Shown here: positions 1 to 11,839 of the stretch, piece after piece
Numbering within the stretch: position 1 is the stretch's first letter
How the letters are laid out: every line of letters starts with the position of its first letter
NCBI GenBank assembly: GCA_013823625.1
Contig: PNMM01000002.1
Location: forward strand, 434,001-498,000
Length of the DNA: 64,000 bases
Direction of reading: 5' to 3'
DNA from: Microbacterium sp.
Lineage (GTDB): Bacteria > Actinomycetota > Actinomycetes > Actinomycetales > Microbacteriaceae
Notes under the pieces: generated by a model
Told to the model about the DNA's origin: nothing
The model's database searches: none
Seen by the model: the letters and a program-made list of their open reading frames with translations, nothing else
Made by a program: the position numbers and the translations under genes

Positions 1-1758
<1,758 letters not shown>

Positions 1759-1827
1759 TTATCTCTTCTCTTGCAGTCTTCTGCGTCTAGCGAAAATCAG
1801 CGTTGTGCGAAAGGTGTGAAGCCCGGC

Positions 1828-4800
1828 TTAGATCTCGTCGATCGACGACGACTCGAAGCGGGTGGAGATGTTGATGCCCAGCTCTTCAGCGGCACGGAAG
1901 ACTTCGTCATCCGTGTCTTTCAGGCTCAACACGGTGCCGTCAGCCGAGAGCACCTCGACGTTCAAACACAGCGACTGCATCTCTTTGATGAGCACCTTGA
2001 AGCTCTCGGGAATACCGGGCTCTTGGATGTTCTCGCCCTTGACGATCGCCTCGTAGACCTTGACGCGGCCAAGGATGTCGTCGGACTTGATCGTGAGCAG
2101 CTCTTGCAGAGCGTAGGCAGCGCCGTACGCCTCGAGAGCCCACACCTCCATCTCACCGAACCGCTGGCCACCGAACTGAGCCTTACCGCCCAGGGGTTGC
2201 TGCGTGATCATCGAGTAGGGGCCCGTCGAACGCGCGTGGATCTTGTCGTCGACGAGGTGGTGGAGCTTGAGGATGTACATGTAGCCGACCGAGATCGGGT
2301 CGGGGAACGGCTCACCAGAGCGGCCGTCGAACAGACGTGCCTTTCCGGTGGAGTCGATCATGCGCACGCCGTCGCGGTTGGGCAACGTTGCGTCGAGCAG
2401 GCCGGCGATCTCGTCTTCACGAGCACCGTCGAACACCGGCGTGGCGATCTTGGTGCCGGGAGCTGCCTCGCGAGCGTTGGCAGGAATGCCCTCGGCCCAC
2501 TCGGGGTTGCCGTCGATCTTCCAGCCACGCGATGCCGCCCACCCCATGTGGATTTCGAGCACCTGGCCGAAGTTCATGCGGCCGGGAACGCCGAGCGGGT
2601 TGAGCACGATGTCGACGGGCGTGCCGTCTTCGAGGAAGGGCATGTCTTCGACCGGAAGGATCTTCGAGATGACGCCCTTGTTGCCGTGGCGGCCGGCGAG
2701 CTTGTCGCCCTCAGAGATCTTGCGCTTCTGGGCGATGTAGACGACCACGCGCTGGTTGACGCCCGAGCCAAGCTCGTCGTCTCCGTCTTGCGCGTCGAAG
2801 ACCTTGACACCGATGATCGTGCCCTGCTCGCCGTGGGGAACCTTGAGCGAGGTGTCGCGCACCTCGCGCGACTTCTCGTTGAAGATCGCGCGCAGCAGGC
2901 GCTCTTCAGCCGAGAGCTCGGTCTCACCCTTGGGCGTGACCTTGCCGACGAGGATGTCGCCGGGGCGAACCTCGGCACCGATGCGAATGATGCCACGCTC
3001 GTCGAGGTCAGCGAGAAGCTCGGGGCTGACGTTCGGCAGGTCGCGGGTGATCTCTTCTTTACCGAGTTTCGTGTCGCGAGCATCCACCTCGTACTCCTCG
3101 ATGTGAATCGACGACAGCGTGTCGTCTTTCACGAGGTTCTGGCTGAGGATGATCGCGTCTTCGAAGTTGTGGCCTTCCCACGACATGAACGCGACGAGCA
3201 GGTTCTTGCCCAGGGCAAGCTCGCCGTTCTCGGTCGCGGGACCATCGGCGATGACCTCGCCAACCTCGATGCGGTCGCCCGCACTGACGACAACGCGGTG
3301 GTTGTAGTTCGTGCCCTGGTTCGAGCGGTCGAACTTGCGCAGCACGTAGTCTTGCGTTCCACCCTCGTCGAGCTGCACGGTGACCGAGTCGGCCGAGACC
3401 GACGCGACGACACCGGCAGCCGTAGCGGTGATGACATCGCCGGCGTCGACGGCCGCGTAGCTCTCCATGCCGGTGCCGACGAGCGGCGACTCCGAGCGGA
3501 GCAACGGCACAGCCTGGCGCTGCATGTTGGCACCCATGAGGGCACGGTTCGCATCGTCGTGCTCGAGGAACGGGATGAGCGACGTCGCGACCGAAACCAT
3601 CTGGCGCGGCGAGACGTCCATGTAGTCGACCTGCTCTGACGGAACGAGCTCGACCTCGCCACCCTTACGGCGAACGAGCACGCGCTCTTCAGCGAACGAG
3701 CCATCTTTGTTGAGAGGCGCACCGGCCTGCGCGACGACGTGGTCGTCTTCTTCGCTGGCGGTGAGGTAGTCGATCGTGCCCGTGACCTTGCCCTTGGTGA
3801 CGCGGCGGTACGGGGTCTCGATGAAGCCGAAAGCGTTGATGCGCGCGAACGAGGCGAGCGAACCAATGAGGCCGATGTTCGGGCCTTCCGGCGTCTCGAT
3901 CGGGCACATGCGGCCGTAGTGCGAGGGGTGCACGTCGCGCACCTCAACGCCGGCACGCTCACGGCTCAGACCACCCGGGCCCAGCGCCGACAGGCGACGC
4001 TTGTGGGTGAGACCCGCGAGCGGGTTGTTCTGGTCCATGAACTGCGAGAGTTGCGAGGTGCCGAAGAACTCCTTGATCGCGGCCACGACGGGGCGCACGT
4101 TGATCAGGGTCTGCGGCGTGATCGCCTCGATGTCTTGCGTGGTCATGCGCTCACGCACAACACGCTCCATGCGGCTGAGGCCTGTGCGCACCTGGTTCTG
4201 GATGAGTTCACCCACGGCGCGGATGCGACGGTTGCCGAAGTGGTCGATGTCGTCGACGTCGAGGCGCAGGTCGACGGGCTTGCCGTCGCGCTGGCCGGGC
4301 AGCGTGGTGCGGCCCTCGTGCAGCGACACCATGTACCGAATCGTCGCGACGATGTCGTCGACACTCAACACCGAGTCGGCGAGAGGGGCATCGACACCGA
4401 GCTTGCGGTTGATCTTGTAGCGACCCACCTTCGCCAGGTCGTAGCGCTTGGGGTTGAAGTAGAAGTTGTCGAGCAGCGCACGCGCGGCCTCGGCGGCAAC
4501 CTGCTCGCCCGGGCGCAGCTTGCGGTAGATGTCTTTGAGCGCCTCTTCTTTGGTGAGGATGGCGTCTTTCTCGAGGGTCTGCTCAATCGAGTCGAAGCCC
4601 GCGAACTTCTCACGAATCTCTTCGGTCGTGAGGCCCAAGGCCTTGAGGAACACCGTGACCGACTGCTTGCGCTTGCGGTCGATACGCACGCCGACCTGGT
4701 CGCGCTTGTCGACCTCGAACTCGAGCCAGGCGCCGCGGCTGGGGATGATGCGGGCGGTGTAGATGTCTTTGTCGGTCGTCTTCTCGAGCTGACGCTCGAA

Positions 4801-5319
4801 GTAGACACCGGGCGAACGCACGAGCTGCGACACGACGACGCGCTCGGTGCCGTTGATGATGAAGGTGCCCTTTTCGGTCATGAGCGGGAAGTCGCCCATG
4901 AAGACCGTCTGGGTCTTGATCTCACCAGTCATGTGGTTCATGAACTCGGCCTCGACATAGAGCGGCGCAGCGTAGGTCTTGCCGCGCTCTTTGCACTCGT
5001 CGATCGAGTACTTCTGCTCTTCGAGGTACGGGTTGGTGAACGAGAGCTGCATGGTCTCGCCGAGGTCTTCGATGGGCGAGATCTCTTCGAAGATCTCTTC
5101 CAGACCACTGTGGGTCGGAACATCGGTGCGACCGGCAGCCTGCGCCTCGTCGAGGCGGGCCTTCCAGGCGTCGTTACCGACGAGCCAGTCGAAGCTCTCG
5201 GTCTGCAGAGCGAGCAGATCGGGAACCGTCAGCGTGTCGCTGATCTTGGCGAAAGAGAGCCGCGATGCGGTGCGGCCGTTCTTGGGGGACTGGTTCTTAG
5301 CGGTGCGCGCAGCAGCCAA
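1828..5319 (-). CDS. rpoB: DNA-directed RNA polymerase beta subunit
   Basis: Beta subunit of RNA polymerase, 1163 residues, the normal actinobacterial length. The start is taken as TTG at 5319 (protein then starts [19 protein letters not shown]) because GGAGG sits 8 nt upstream; an ATG 99 nt further upstream would add an unlikely N-terminus. The rifampicin-binding cluster at about residues 420-452 reads [20 protein letters not shown] followed by ALGPGGL, with the sensitive-type Asp, His and Ser residues, so no classic resistance change is seen. The C-terminal anchor region [20 protein letters not shown] is intact, and the protein ends SSSIDEI. It is first in an operon with rpoC; the promoter is proposed at 5503-5532. 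Confidence 0.98.
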   Translation of the reverse strand: MAAARTAKNQSPKNGRTASRLSFAKISDTLTVPDLLALQTESFDWLVGNDAWKARLDEAQAAGRTDVPTHSGLEEIFEEISPIEDLGETMQLSFTNPYLEEQKYSIDECKERGKTYAAPLYVEAEFMNHMTGEIKTQTVFMGDFPLMTEKGTFIINGTERVVVSQLVRSPGVYFERQLEKTTDKDIYTARIIPSRGAWLEFEVDKRDQVGVRIDRKRKQSVTVFLKALGLTTEEIREKFAGFDSIEQTLEKDAILTKEEALKDIYRKLRPGEQVAAEAARALLDNFYFNPKRYDLAKVGRYKINRKLGVDAPLADSVLSVDDIVATIRYMVSLHEGRTTLPGQRDGKPVDLRLDVDDIDHFGNRRIRAVGELIQNQVRTGLSRMERVVRERMTTQDIEAITPQTLINVRPVVAAIKEFFGTSQLSQFMDQNNPLAGLTHKRRLSALGPGGLSRERAGVEVRDVHPSHYGRMCPIETPEGPNIGLIGSLASFARINAFGFIETPYRRVTKGKVTGTIDYLTASEEDDHVVAQAGAPLNKDGSFAEERVLVRRKGGEVELVPSEQVDYMDVSPRQMVSVATSLIPFLEHDDANRALMGANMQRQAVPLLRSESPLVGTGMESYAAVDAGDVITATAAGVVASVSADSVTVQLDEGGTQDYVLRKFDRSNQGTNYNHRVVVSAGDRIEVGEVIADGPATENGELALGKNLLVAFMSWEGHNFEDAIILSQNLVKDDTLSSIHIEEYEVDARDTKLGKEEITRDLPNVSPELLADLDERGIIRIGAEVRPGDILVGKVTPKGETELSAEERLLRAIFNEKSREVRDTSLKVPHGEQGTIIGVKVFDAQDGDDELGSGVNQRVVVYIAQKRKISEGDKLAGRHGNKGVISKILPVEDMPFLEDGTPVDIVLNPLGVPGRMNFGQVLEIHMGWAASRGWKIDGNPEWAEGIPANAREAAPGTKIATPVFDGAREDEIAGLLDATLPNRDGVRMIDSTGKARLFDGRSGEPFPDPISVGYMYILKLHHLVDDKIHARSTGPYSMITQQPLGGKAQFGGQRFGEMEVWALEAYGAAYALQELLTIKSDDILGRVKVYEAIVKGENIQEPGIPESFKVLIKEMQSLCLNVEVLSADGTVLSLKDTDDEVFRAAEELGINISTRFESSSIDEI

Positions 5320-5405
5320 GGATCTAACCTCCGTGGGCGGTAAAGCCCGAATACTGTCGTCAACAGACAGATAAGTGCGGTCGAATGGACGCGCCGAACC
5401 CGTGG

Positions 5406-5427
5406 GGATTTCGTGCAATCGAAATCC
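5406..5427 (-). promoter_or_regulatory. Stem-loop in the rpoB leader
   Basis: Perfect 8-bp inverted repeat GGATTTCG - TGCAAT - CGAAATCC, about 80 nt upstream of the rpoB start and inside the predicted leader. There is no T-run, so it is not an ordinary terminator. It could be an operator, a leader hairpin or chance. Confidence 0.4.
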
Positions 5428-5502
5428 ACCCCGCCGCTATACTCGGGGCACGATCGCCGCCCGCCATATGGCGGCAGATCAGACATGGGAGCGCAAACCT
5501 CA

Positions 5503-5532
5503 ATACTAGGCGCGTTCACGCGGCCGTGTCCA
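5503..5532 (-). promoter_or_regulatory. Predicted promoter of rpoB-rpoC
   Basis: On the minus strand, TGGACA (5527-5532) and TAGTAT (5503-5508) are separated by 18 bp, a good match to a housekeeping sigma promoter. Transcription would begin near 5496, giving a leader of about 175 nt before the TTG start of rpoB. Confidence 0.55.
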
Positions 5533-5681
5533 GTCCGATTCTTGACCAATCCCGGCCACTGCGCTATAACGCTGGTTCTCGGTTGAGAATCGCTCTGCCT
5601 TCGTGGCGTGCTCCCCAGTAGAGTTGGGCTTCAGCGCCACGTCGGCGCCGACTGTGGTCGCCGAAAAGGACCCTCCCGACG

Positions 5682-8378
5682 ATGAGCCCAAACCCTCCTC
5701 TTGCGACAGAGTCGTGGAGCGATGGGCGCTGGCCGATGATCGGTCGGCACGGGGCGTTCGAGCAGTCTGTGACTGCCCTGACGTCGGCGAGAACTGCTGT
5801 TGTCGTTCTCTCTGGCTCGGCCGGCGTGGGCAAGACCCGGCTCGCCAGCGAAATCATGCAGCACCTCGAAACGGAGGGCTGGCAAGCCAGCCGAATCGTC
5901 GCGAGCGCCGGCCTCGCCGCGGTGCCACTAGCGGCCCTGCTACCCCTTGCCGGATCTGTGCGACTCGACCTGGGACGGCTCGCGACCGATAGCACCGAAC
6001 TCATGGCGTTCGCGGAAGGACTTGCTGCGCGACGACGCGACAGCGGCCCCCTGCTTGTGGTGGTCGATGACCTACCTCAGCTCGACTCTCTATCTGTCGC
6101 CGTGCTCGCGCAGCTGGCCACGAGTGGGTCGATCACCATGCTGGCCACCGTGCGCGACGGTGAACCTCTGCCTGAACCCATCGTGGCGCTGTGGACGTCA
6201 GATCGCGCCCTGCGCATCGCCCTCGACCCGTTGACGGTTGACGACATCGACGCTCTACTGCCGATCGTTCTGGGCGACACGGTCTCGAGGCATGCGGTCG
6301 TCGCCCTGCACGCCGCATCCGGCGGAAACCCGCTGTTCTTGCGCGAGCTCGTTGCGCACTCGCTCACGGCGGGCACTCTCGCGCGGCAGCACGGCTCATG
6401 GCAATTGCGCGGAACACCGGGTGGCTCAGCGGCGCTCGGCGAGCTCATTGCGTCTCGCCTCGCAGAACTCGCCCCCGCGCAGCGTGAGGTCATGGAGCGC
6501 CTCGCGGCGTGCCAGTCGATTCCCATTTCACACCTGACAGAGGCTCCTCTTCGCGCTGCCCTCGGCGAGCTCGAGCAACAACAGCTTGTGCAGTTGCGTC
6601 TCGAAGGTGGCCGATACCTGGCGACGATCGCCCACCCGCAGTACGCGCTGGCGATGGTCGCTCGAGTCGCAACCCTGCGCCGGGTCGACTTGCTCGTGGA
6701 CCACGTCGAGCGCGCAGAAGCGTCGCCCGAGCGAGAGGCCGACGCGGTGCGCATCGCCACGTGGCGGCTCGACGCTGGCGCGCCCGGCGACGCGGCCCTG
6801 TTGGGTGATGCTGCTCGCCTGGCCCTGCTCACGGAAGACTTCGAGCTTGTCGATCGATTGGCGAGCGCCGCGCAGCAGTCCGGCACGGTCGACACAGAGC
6901 TGCTCTTGATCCACGCCGATGCCCAGATCAAGCTCGGCCGGGTTGATGATGCCTTGGCGACCCTCACTCGTGCCCGCGCTCTCGACACCGACGACCCGGT
7001 CGATCAGCATCGCACCGCGCGCATCCTCACCATGACGACGACCGCTCTCATCACGCACAGCGGCCGCTTCGACGAGGCGCTGGCGCTGCTCGAGGGCGCC
7101 CCTGAGCGTTTGCCAGAAGCATCCCGCCGGTTGCGCCAAGCCCGAGCACGAATCCTCGTTGGCCTCGAACGGCCCCGCGAAGCGCTCGCCGAACTCGAGG
7201 CGATCACCGATAGCGCCACACCGGCTGAGCAAGCCGAGCTCGATGTCAACAGGAGCGTGCCCTTTGTCGCGCTGGGCCGGATCGAGCAAGCGCTCGGCAC
7301 GACCGAGCGTGCTCTGGCCGCCGCCCGACTGGCCGATTCATCGATTCCGCTGCGTGTCGCCTATCTCATGCGTGCCGTGACCCTCGCGCAGGCCTGCCGG
7401 CTCGACGAGGCGCGTGCGTTCGCTGCCGACGCCCTCGCCGAGGCGATAGTGCTCGATGACGAGCTCCGCAGCCGACAAGCAGAGTTCACGCTGGCCGCGG
7501 TATATCTCGCGATGGGCAAGCTCGAGACGGCCGCTCGATGGCTGAAAGACGTGATCTCGGGGGCAACGTCTCGCGGCCCGGTGGGCTACGAACCGCTCGG
7601 TCGGGGGATGCTCGCTCGCGTGCGGGCCCAACAGGGCCTCATCGACGAGGCCCGCGAGCTTCTCGCCGGCATCTCGCCCGCGCTCGTCGAGGACGATTCG
7701 CTCCTGCTGCTCGGCCGCGCGTGGGTTGAGGCGGTTGGCGGCGATGCCCCCTCAGCGCGCGCGCAGCTTGAGGCCCGCACGCGCCAGCGCATGGAGTCGG
7801 GCGACATCGACTTCGCGAGCATTTTGGGCCTCGACCTCGCGCGACTCGGCGACCCTCACACGGCGGCGACCCTGTTGGAGTCGATGCAAGACGACGCCGA
7901 TTCGCCGGTCTTGCGCTTGCGTGCCCGCACGGCGCGGGCCATGGCGAATGATGCCGAGCTCGACCTCACCACGGCGGCGGACGACTGGGAACGGCACGGC
8001 TACCTGCTGCACGCAGCAGAGACGCTCGCGCTCGCCGCCGATGCTGCTCGACGTGCAGGCCGCCCACGTGAGGCGGCAAGTCTCGGGGCACGCGCCCGAA
8101 CACTCGCCGAGCGCACCGAGGGCGCATCCACTCTGCCCTTGCAATTCGGCAGCGCGAGCGAACCGCTCACCGCACGCGAGCGAGAGATCGCGACGCTCGC
8201 GGCCCGCGGCACCGCGAGCAACGAGATCGCGGCGCTTCTGTTCTTGTCACCGCGCACGGTCAACAACCACTTGCAATCGGCCTACACGAAGCTCGGTGTG
8301 CGACGGCGCGCCGAGCTTGCTAGCGCTCTCGGCCTGAGTGACTACGCGGTAACGGGAGCCGACTCGTCGACGATGTGA
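5682..8378 (+). CDS. LuxR-family transcriptional regulator with N-terminal AAA ATPase (LAL type)
   Basis: Large regulator of 898 residues with the layout of the LAL (large ATP-binding LuxR) family. The N-terminal ATPase has a Walker A GSAGVGKT at residues 45-52 and a Walker B-like LLVVVDDL near 125-132. A long alanine-rich helical, TPR-like middle follows. The C-terminal LuxR helix-turn-helix at about 828-885 has LTAREREIATLAARG and LSPRTVNNHLQSAYTKLGV. It probably activates genes in response to an effector sensed by the helical middle; the target is unknown. Start ATG at 5682 has AAAAGGA upstream; an internal ATG at MIGRHGAFE is an alternative. The 3' end overlaps the convergent globin gene by 37 nt. 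Divergent from rpoB, so not part of that operon. Confidence 0.9.
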   Translation: MSPNPPLATESWSDGRWPMIGRHGAFEQSVTALTSARTAVVVLSGSAGVGKTRLASEIMQHLETEGWQASRIVASAGLAAVPLAALLPLAGSVRLDLGRLATDSTELMAFAEGLAARRRDSGPLLVVVDDLPQLDSLSVAVLAQLATSGSITMLATVRDGEPLPEPIVALWTSDRALRIALDPLTVDDIDALLPIVLGDTVSRHAVVALHAASGGNPLFLRELVAHSLTAGTLARQHGSWQLRGTPGGSAALGELIASRLAELAPAQREVMERLAACQSIPISHLTEAPLRAALGELEQQQLVQLRLEGGRYLATIAHPQYALAMVARVATLRRVDLLVDHVERAEASPEREADAVRIATWRLDAGAPGDAALLGDAARLALLTEDFELVDRLASAAQQSGTVDTELLLIHADAQIKLGRVDDALATLTRARALDTDDPVDQHRTARILTMTTTALITHSGRFDEALALLEGAPERLPEASRRLRQARARILVGLERPREALAELEAITDSATPAEQAELDVNRSVPFVALGRIEQALGTTERALAAARLADSSIPLRVAYLMRAVTLAQACRLDEARAFAADALAEAIVLDDELRSRQAEFTLAAVYLAMGKLETAARWLKDVISGATSRGPVGYEPLGRGMLARVRAQQGLIDEARELLAGISPALVEDDSLLLLGRAWVEAVGGDAPSARAQLEARTRQRMESGDIDFASILGLDLARLGDPHTAATLLESMQDDADSPVLRLRARTARAMANDAELDLTTAADDWERHGYLLHAAETLALAADAARRAGRPREAASLGARARTLAERTEGASTLPLQFGSASEPLTAREREIATLAARGTASNEIAALLFLSPRTVNNHLQSAYTKLGVRRRAELASALGLSDYAVTGADSSTM

Positions 8379-8713
8379 GGCCGCAGCGCCTCGATTCGCG
8401 GCATGATGAGCGCCACGTGCTCGCGCGCGACACCTGTGTCAATGAGGGCATACGCCAAGTGCTCCGCGACCGCGTCGTACGCCTCATCGGTAATCGAGAG
8501 GCCCGCGTGCGCGGTGTGCATGCTTCGACCCGTGAAGGCATCAGGCCCGTCAAGCGCAATGGTGAGGAACGACCGCTGATGGGCGATCAAGCGCTCGAGG
8601 TCAACCTCGTCGAACCAGTGCGCGAGCGCCGGATCGGCGACCACTCGATGCGCAAAGACTGACACGGCAACCGCGACCGCGGGTGCCCCGCCGATCTCGT
8701 CGTACATGCTCAT
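8342..8713 (-). CDS. Group-1 truncated haemoglobin (first copy)
   Basis: A 123-residue 2-over-2 globin that would bind haem and handle O2 or NO in the cytoplasm. It starts MSMYDEIGGAPAVAVAVSVF and has the family signature LDGPDAFTGRSMHTAHAGLS, where the His of AHAGL is the expected proximal haem ligand. The ATG at 8713 is chosen because GGGAG lies 9 nt upstream and because the family starts at this point; the open frame continues further upstream without support. It converges on and overlaps the LuxR-type gene by 37 nt. A second truncated globin lies at 9713-10081, across a spermidine-synthase-like gene. Biochemical role (NO dioxygenase, O2 storage or sensing) cannot be read from sequence. 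Confidence 0.88.
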   Translation of the reverse strand: MSMYDEIGGAPAVAVAVSVFAHRVVADPALAHWFDEVDLERLIAHQRSFLTIALDGPDAFTGRSMHTAHAGLSITDEAYDAVAEHLAYALIDTGVAREHVALIMPRIEALRPHIVDESAPVTA

Positions 8714-8874
8714 GCGTATCGTCTCCCGGCGATCAGTGCCCACGCGACGTCGCGTTGGCTCACCTCTAGTGTGTCGGCTCAACCGAGCGCTGCCCAGACA
8801 TCGAATTACTCAATTCACGTCGACCCGATGCTCATCGTCGACCACACGCGCGACCGTGTGGCACGCTGACGGAC

Positions 8875-9741
8875 ATGAGCGAATCGGTCGAACTGCGACT
8901 GGCGAGTGGGCAACGGGCCGTCATCGAGCCCGACCGCTGGGCCGCGGGCAGCTACACGCTCATCGTCGATGGCACCCCGCAATCCCACGTCGATCTCGAT
9001 GACCCGAGCCGCTTGTTCTTCGAGTACGTGCAGCGCATCGGCCACGTGATCGACGAGTGGGGTGACCCTGGCCAACCCATGACCGCGCTGCACTTGGGCG
9101 CTGGTGCGCTGACCCTGCCGCGCTACGTTCACGCCACCCGGCCCGGGTCACGCCAGCAAGTTATCGAGCTCGACGAAGGGCTTGTGGCGTTCGTGCGTGA
9201 GCATCTTCCGCTCCCCCGCCAGTCGGGCATCAGGGTTCGGTACGGGGATGCTCGCGCCACGCTCACCCGCCTGCCCGCGGCTCTGCACGGTGCGGTCGAC
9301 CTCGTCGTGGTCGACGTGTTTAGTGGAGCGCGCATCCCGGCTCACGTCACGAGCGTCGAGTTCTACCGTGAGGTCGCCGCGTTTCTCGCCCCCGGCGGAA
9401 TCGTCGCGGTCAACGTCGCCGACGGACCAGGACTCGCTTTCGCGCGCGGCCAAGCCGCAACGCTGCGGCTCGTGCTCGACAACGTGGCCGCGCTCGCCGA
9501 AACAAGCGTGCTCAAGGGTCGACGCTTCGGCAACGTCGTGCTCATCGCGTCGCCGTCACCACTGCCGCTTGACTGGATGCCGCGGCTCATGGCGCGCGGC
9601 CCGCACCCCGCCGCGGTCATCGCGGGCACCGAGCTCATCAACTGGATCGCGGGGGCTCCGGTCGCCACCGATCAGACCGCGATTGCTTCTCCGGCCCCGG
9701 CAACGAGCCTGTTTACGCGCGGGGGCCCGGGCTCACGATAA
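8875..9741 (+). CDS. Spermidine synthase-like SAM-fold protein
   Basis: A 288-residue protein with a Rossmann methyltransferase fold in the spermidine synthase (polyamine aminopropyltransferase) superfamily. Visible motifs in order are HLGAGALTLPRYVHA (motif I), QVIELDEGLVAFVRE (acidic end of beta-2), YGDARATL and DLVVVDVFSGARIPAHVT. Actinobacteria have many such proteins without known polyamine activity, so the substrate is uncertain; the canonical catalytic Asp region is replaced by DVFSGAR. A CACGCT string 7 nt before the ATG may make it leaderless. It is divergent from the first truncated globin and its 3' end overlaps the second by 29 nt. Confidence 0.75.
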   Translation: MSESVELRLASGQRAVIEPDRWAAGSYTLIVDGTPQSHVDLDDPSRLFFEYVQRIGHVIDEWGDPGQPMTALHLGAGALTLPRYVHATRPGSRQQVIELDEGLVAFVREHLPLPRQSGIRVRYGDARATLTRLPAALHGAVDLVVVDVFSGARIPAHVTSVEFYREVAAFLAPGGIVAVNVADGPGLAFARGQAATLRLVLDNVAALAETSVLKGRRFGNVVLIASPSPLPLDWMPRLMARGPHPAAVIAGTELINWIAGAPVATDQTAIASPAPATSLFTRGGPGSR

Positions 9742-10081
9742 CCAGGCGCAGTCGCTCGAGCAGAGCACGCACCTCGATGGCCGCCGTCGCATTCGCACCA
9801 AGATGGGTGAGCGTCTCGTCAACGATGCGCAAGAACCGGTCGTAGGCGTCATCGGTGAGTGAGAGGGATGCGTGCGCCTCGCGCAAGCCACGACCGGAGT
9901 AGCCCTCGGGGCCCCCGAGAACCGCGGCGAAGTATTGCTCGCGGTGCTGATTGAGCAGCAAGAGGTCAACCGCAGCAAACATCGGGCCCAGCACGGGGTC
10001 GGCATCGATGCGCACCGTGAGCTCGTCGACGAACGCACGAATGCCGTCGGCACCACCCAATTGCTCAAATGTCGACATCAT
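9713..10081 (-). CDS. Group-1 truncated haemoglobin (second copy)
   Basis: A 122-residue truncated globin, starting MMSTFEQLGGADGIRAFVDE. The signature LGGPEGYSGRGLREAHASLS matches group 1 well, with the expected proximal His in AHASL. Two adjacent ATG codons (10081 and 10078) are possible, with AAAGGCGG upstream serving either. It is clearly diverged from the copy at 8342-8713, so the pair is an old duplication or two separate acquisitions rather than a recent tandem copy. Its 3' end overlaps the spermidine-synthase-like gene by 29 nt on the opposite strand. Confidence 0.88.
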   Translation of the reverse strand: MMSTFEQLGGADGIRAFVDELTVRIDADPVLGPMFAAVDLLLLNQHREQYFAAVLGGPEGYSGRGLREAHASLSLTDDAYDRFLRIVDETLTHLGANATAAIEVRALLERLRLVIVSPGPRA

Positions 10082-10193
10082 CGACCGCCTTTCGTGTGCC
10101 GACGACCCTAACGCGCAGGCCCAACAACCCCCATCATGCTCTCAGCATGCAGGATCATCCTCATCGAGCAACCACTCTGGGGAGGATGAGTTC

Positions 10194-11327
10194 ATGCATC
10201 GACACACCGCGGTCATCGTGGGCCTGGCGTCGGTTCTGGTCGTCGCCGGATGCACTCCGCCGAGTAACGCGCCCACCCCTGTTGCCTCGCCCTCCGGTTT
10301 CGCCGACTCCCCTACCCCTGTTTCCTCGAGTGCCAGCCTCGCGTCTCTCGCGCCCTCGGGCGTGACCGAGACCCTCGCGTCGGGCATCACAACGCCGTGG
10401 TCGGTCATCGCCCTTGCGACGGGGTCGATGCTCTTCAGCGAGCGCGACACGGGCCGAGTGCTCGAGCTCACTGCCGATGGCCAAACGCGACTCGTCGGCG
10501 TCGTTCCGGGCGTCGTCCCCGGCGGCGAAGGCGGCCTCTTGGGTATCGCGGCGCGCGACGCCGGCACGCCCTACCTCTATGCCTTCTTCACGGCGGCGAC
10601 CGACAACCGCATCGTGCGCATCGAGGTGACCGGAGCGCCCGGGTCGTACGAACTCGGTGACCTCGAGGTGCTGCTCTCGGGCATCCCGAAAGCGCGCAAT
10701 CACAACGGCGGTCGCCTCGCATTCGGGCCCGACGGGATGCTCTTCGCCACCGCCGGAGACGCCCAGCAAACGGCCCGCTCTCAAGATCTGGGTTCGCTCG
10801 CCGGCAAGATTTTGCGCATGACCCCGGAGGGGAACATTCCGGCCGACAACCCCTTCGCGGGCTCGTACGTGTATTCCTATGGACACCGCAACCCGCAGGG
10901 CCTTGCTTTCGACAGCACCGGGCAGCTGTGGGCATCGGAGCTCGGCCAAAACACGTGGGACGAGCTCAACCGCATCGAGGCCGGTGCCAACTACGGTTGG
11001 CCGCTCATCGAGGGAGTCGGCGGGCGTGAGGGATACGTCGACCCCGTTCAGCAGTGGCCGACGAGCGAGGCAAGCCCGAGTGGCCTCGGGGTTGTGGGCG
11101 ACACGCTCTTCATGGCATCGCTGCGCGGCAAGCGGCTGTGGGCGATTGACATCGCCGAGCCCGGCGTGAGCACCGCCTACTTTGTGGGCGAACTCGGCCG
11201 CATACGTGACGCCGTGGCGGGGCCTGACGGCACGCTGTTGCTCCTCACGAGCAACACCGACGTCAACGGCGTTCCCGGCCCCACCGATGACCGACTTCTG
11301 CAGGTCACGCTCGCGCCGCGCGACTGA
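10194..11327 (+). CDS. PQQ-dependent sugar dehydrogenase-type lipoprotein
   Basis: A 377-residue exported lipoprotein of the glucose/sorbosone dehydrogenase (soluble aldose sugar dehydrogenase, YliI-like) family, a six-bladed beta-propeller that oxidises sugars with PQQ. The signal peptide ends at a lipobox VVAGC with Cys20, followed by a Pro/Ser-rich linker. Family motifs are GEGGLLGIA, NHNGGRLAFGPDGMLF, GKILRMTPEGNIP, YGHRNPQGLAFD and GANYGWPLIEG. The ATG at 10194 has GGAGG 8 nt upstream; a much longer frame upstream is rejected because the lipoprotein signal would be buried. No PQQ biosynthesis genes are seen nearby, so cofactor supply is unknown. Confidence 0.87.
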   Translation: MHRHTAVIVGLASVLVVAGCTPPSNAPTPVASPSGFADSPTPVSSSASLASLAPSGVTETLASGITTPWSVIALATGSMLFSERDTGRVLELTADGQTRLVGVVPGVVPGGEGGLLGIAARDAGTPYLYAFFTAATDNRIVRIEVTGAPGSYELGDLEVLLSGIPKARNHNGGRLAFGPDGMLFATAGDAQQTARSQDLGSLAGKILRMTPEGNIPADNPFAGSYVYSYGHRNPQGLAFDSTGQLWASELGQNTWDELNRIEAGANYGWPLIEGVGGREGYVDPVQQWPTSEASPSGLGVVGDTLFMASLRGKRLWAIDIAEPGVSTAYFVGELGRIRDAVAGPDGTLLLLTSNTDVNGVPGPTDDRLLQVTLAPRD

Positions 11328-11356
11328 CGTCGGCGCTGCCGCTTAGCATCGATCAT

Positions 11357-11839
11357 GTGAGCGATCTCGAGCGCGTGCGGCACTGGGCGACGGCCCTCCT
11401 CGCACTGCATCTCGATGCCTCGTGGAGCTTCGACTTTGACCGCGCCACACGTCGCGCCGGCCTGTGCGACTTCTCGCGCAAGCGCATCACGGTGTCGCGA
11501 CACTTGGCACAACGCTTCGACGATGACGACATCCACCAGGTGCTGCTGCACGAGGTGGCGCACGCGCTCGCGGGGCCGCGCACGGGCCACGGCCCCGAGT
11601 GGCGGCGCATCGCGCGCGAGCTCGGCTACGTCGGCGGTGTGACGCACAGTGGGCCCATTGCCGACGAGCGCGCGCGCTGGCGGGGCACGTGCCCGCAAGG
11701 CCACGAGTTCGTACGATTTCGCCGCCCGAGCCGCGACCTCTCGTGTGGTCGCTGCTCGCGCGGCTTCAATCGTGCGGCATTGATTACGTGGCGCGATCAG
11801 TCAACGATCGCGGCCGCGCTGAGGTCAGCTACTCGCTGA
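11357..11839 (+). CDS. SprT-like zinc metallopeptidase-fold protein
   Basis: A 160-residue SprT-like protein. The zinc-binding HEVAH is at residues 65-69 with the third ligand His78 in GHGPEW, and a C-terminal zinc-ribbon part has CPQGH and CGRC pairs. The eukaryotic relative Spartan cuts DNA-protein crosslinks; bacterial function is not settled. The start is GTG at 11357, placed 7 nt after a TAGCAT -10 element (11344-11349), so the mRNA is probably leaderless. The 3' end overlaps the convergent DUF427 gene by 11 nt. Confidence 0.85.
   Translation: MSDLERVRHWATALLALHLDASWSFDFDRATRRAGLCDFSRKRITVSRHLAQRFDDDDIHQVLLHEVAHALAGPRTGHGPEWRRIARELGYVGGVTHSGPIADERARWRGTCPQGHEFVRFRRPSRDLSCGRCSRGFNRAALITWRDQSTIAAALRSATR

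Larger units (their letters stand above)
5320..5681. other. Intergenic region between divergent rpoB and LuxR-type gene
   Basis: About 360 bp with no credible coding sequence. It holds the proposed rpoB promoter, a hairpin in the rpoB leader and, on the plus strand, the start region of the LuxR-type gene. Plus-strand -10-like strings are TATAAC near 5564 and TAGAGT near 5613, but neither has a good -35 partner, so no plus promoter is called. Confidence 0.6.

Noticed and set aside
3739-5343. Open frame of 534 codons on the plus strand
   Set aside because: Antisense shadow of rpoB with the same biased composition and no ribosome-binding site.
5564-6004. Minus-strand frame of 146 codons upstream of rpoB
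   Set aside because: It overlaps the start of the LuxR-type gene, is Arg/Ser-rich and has no ribosome-binding site.
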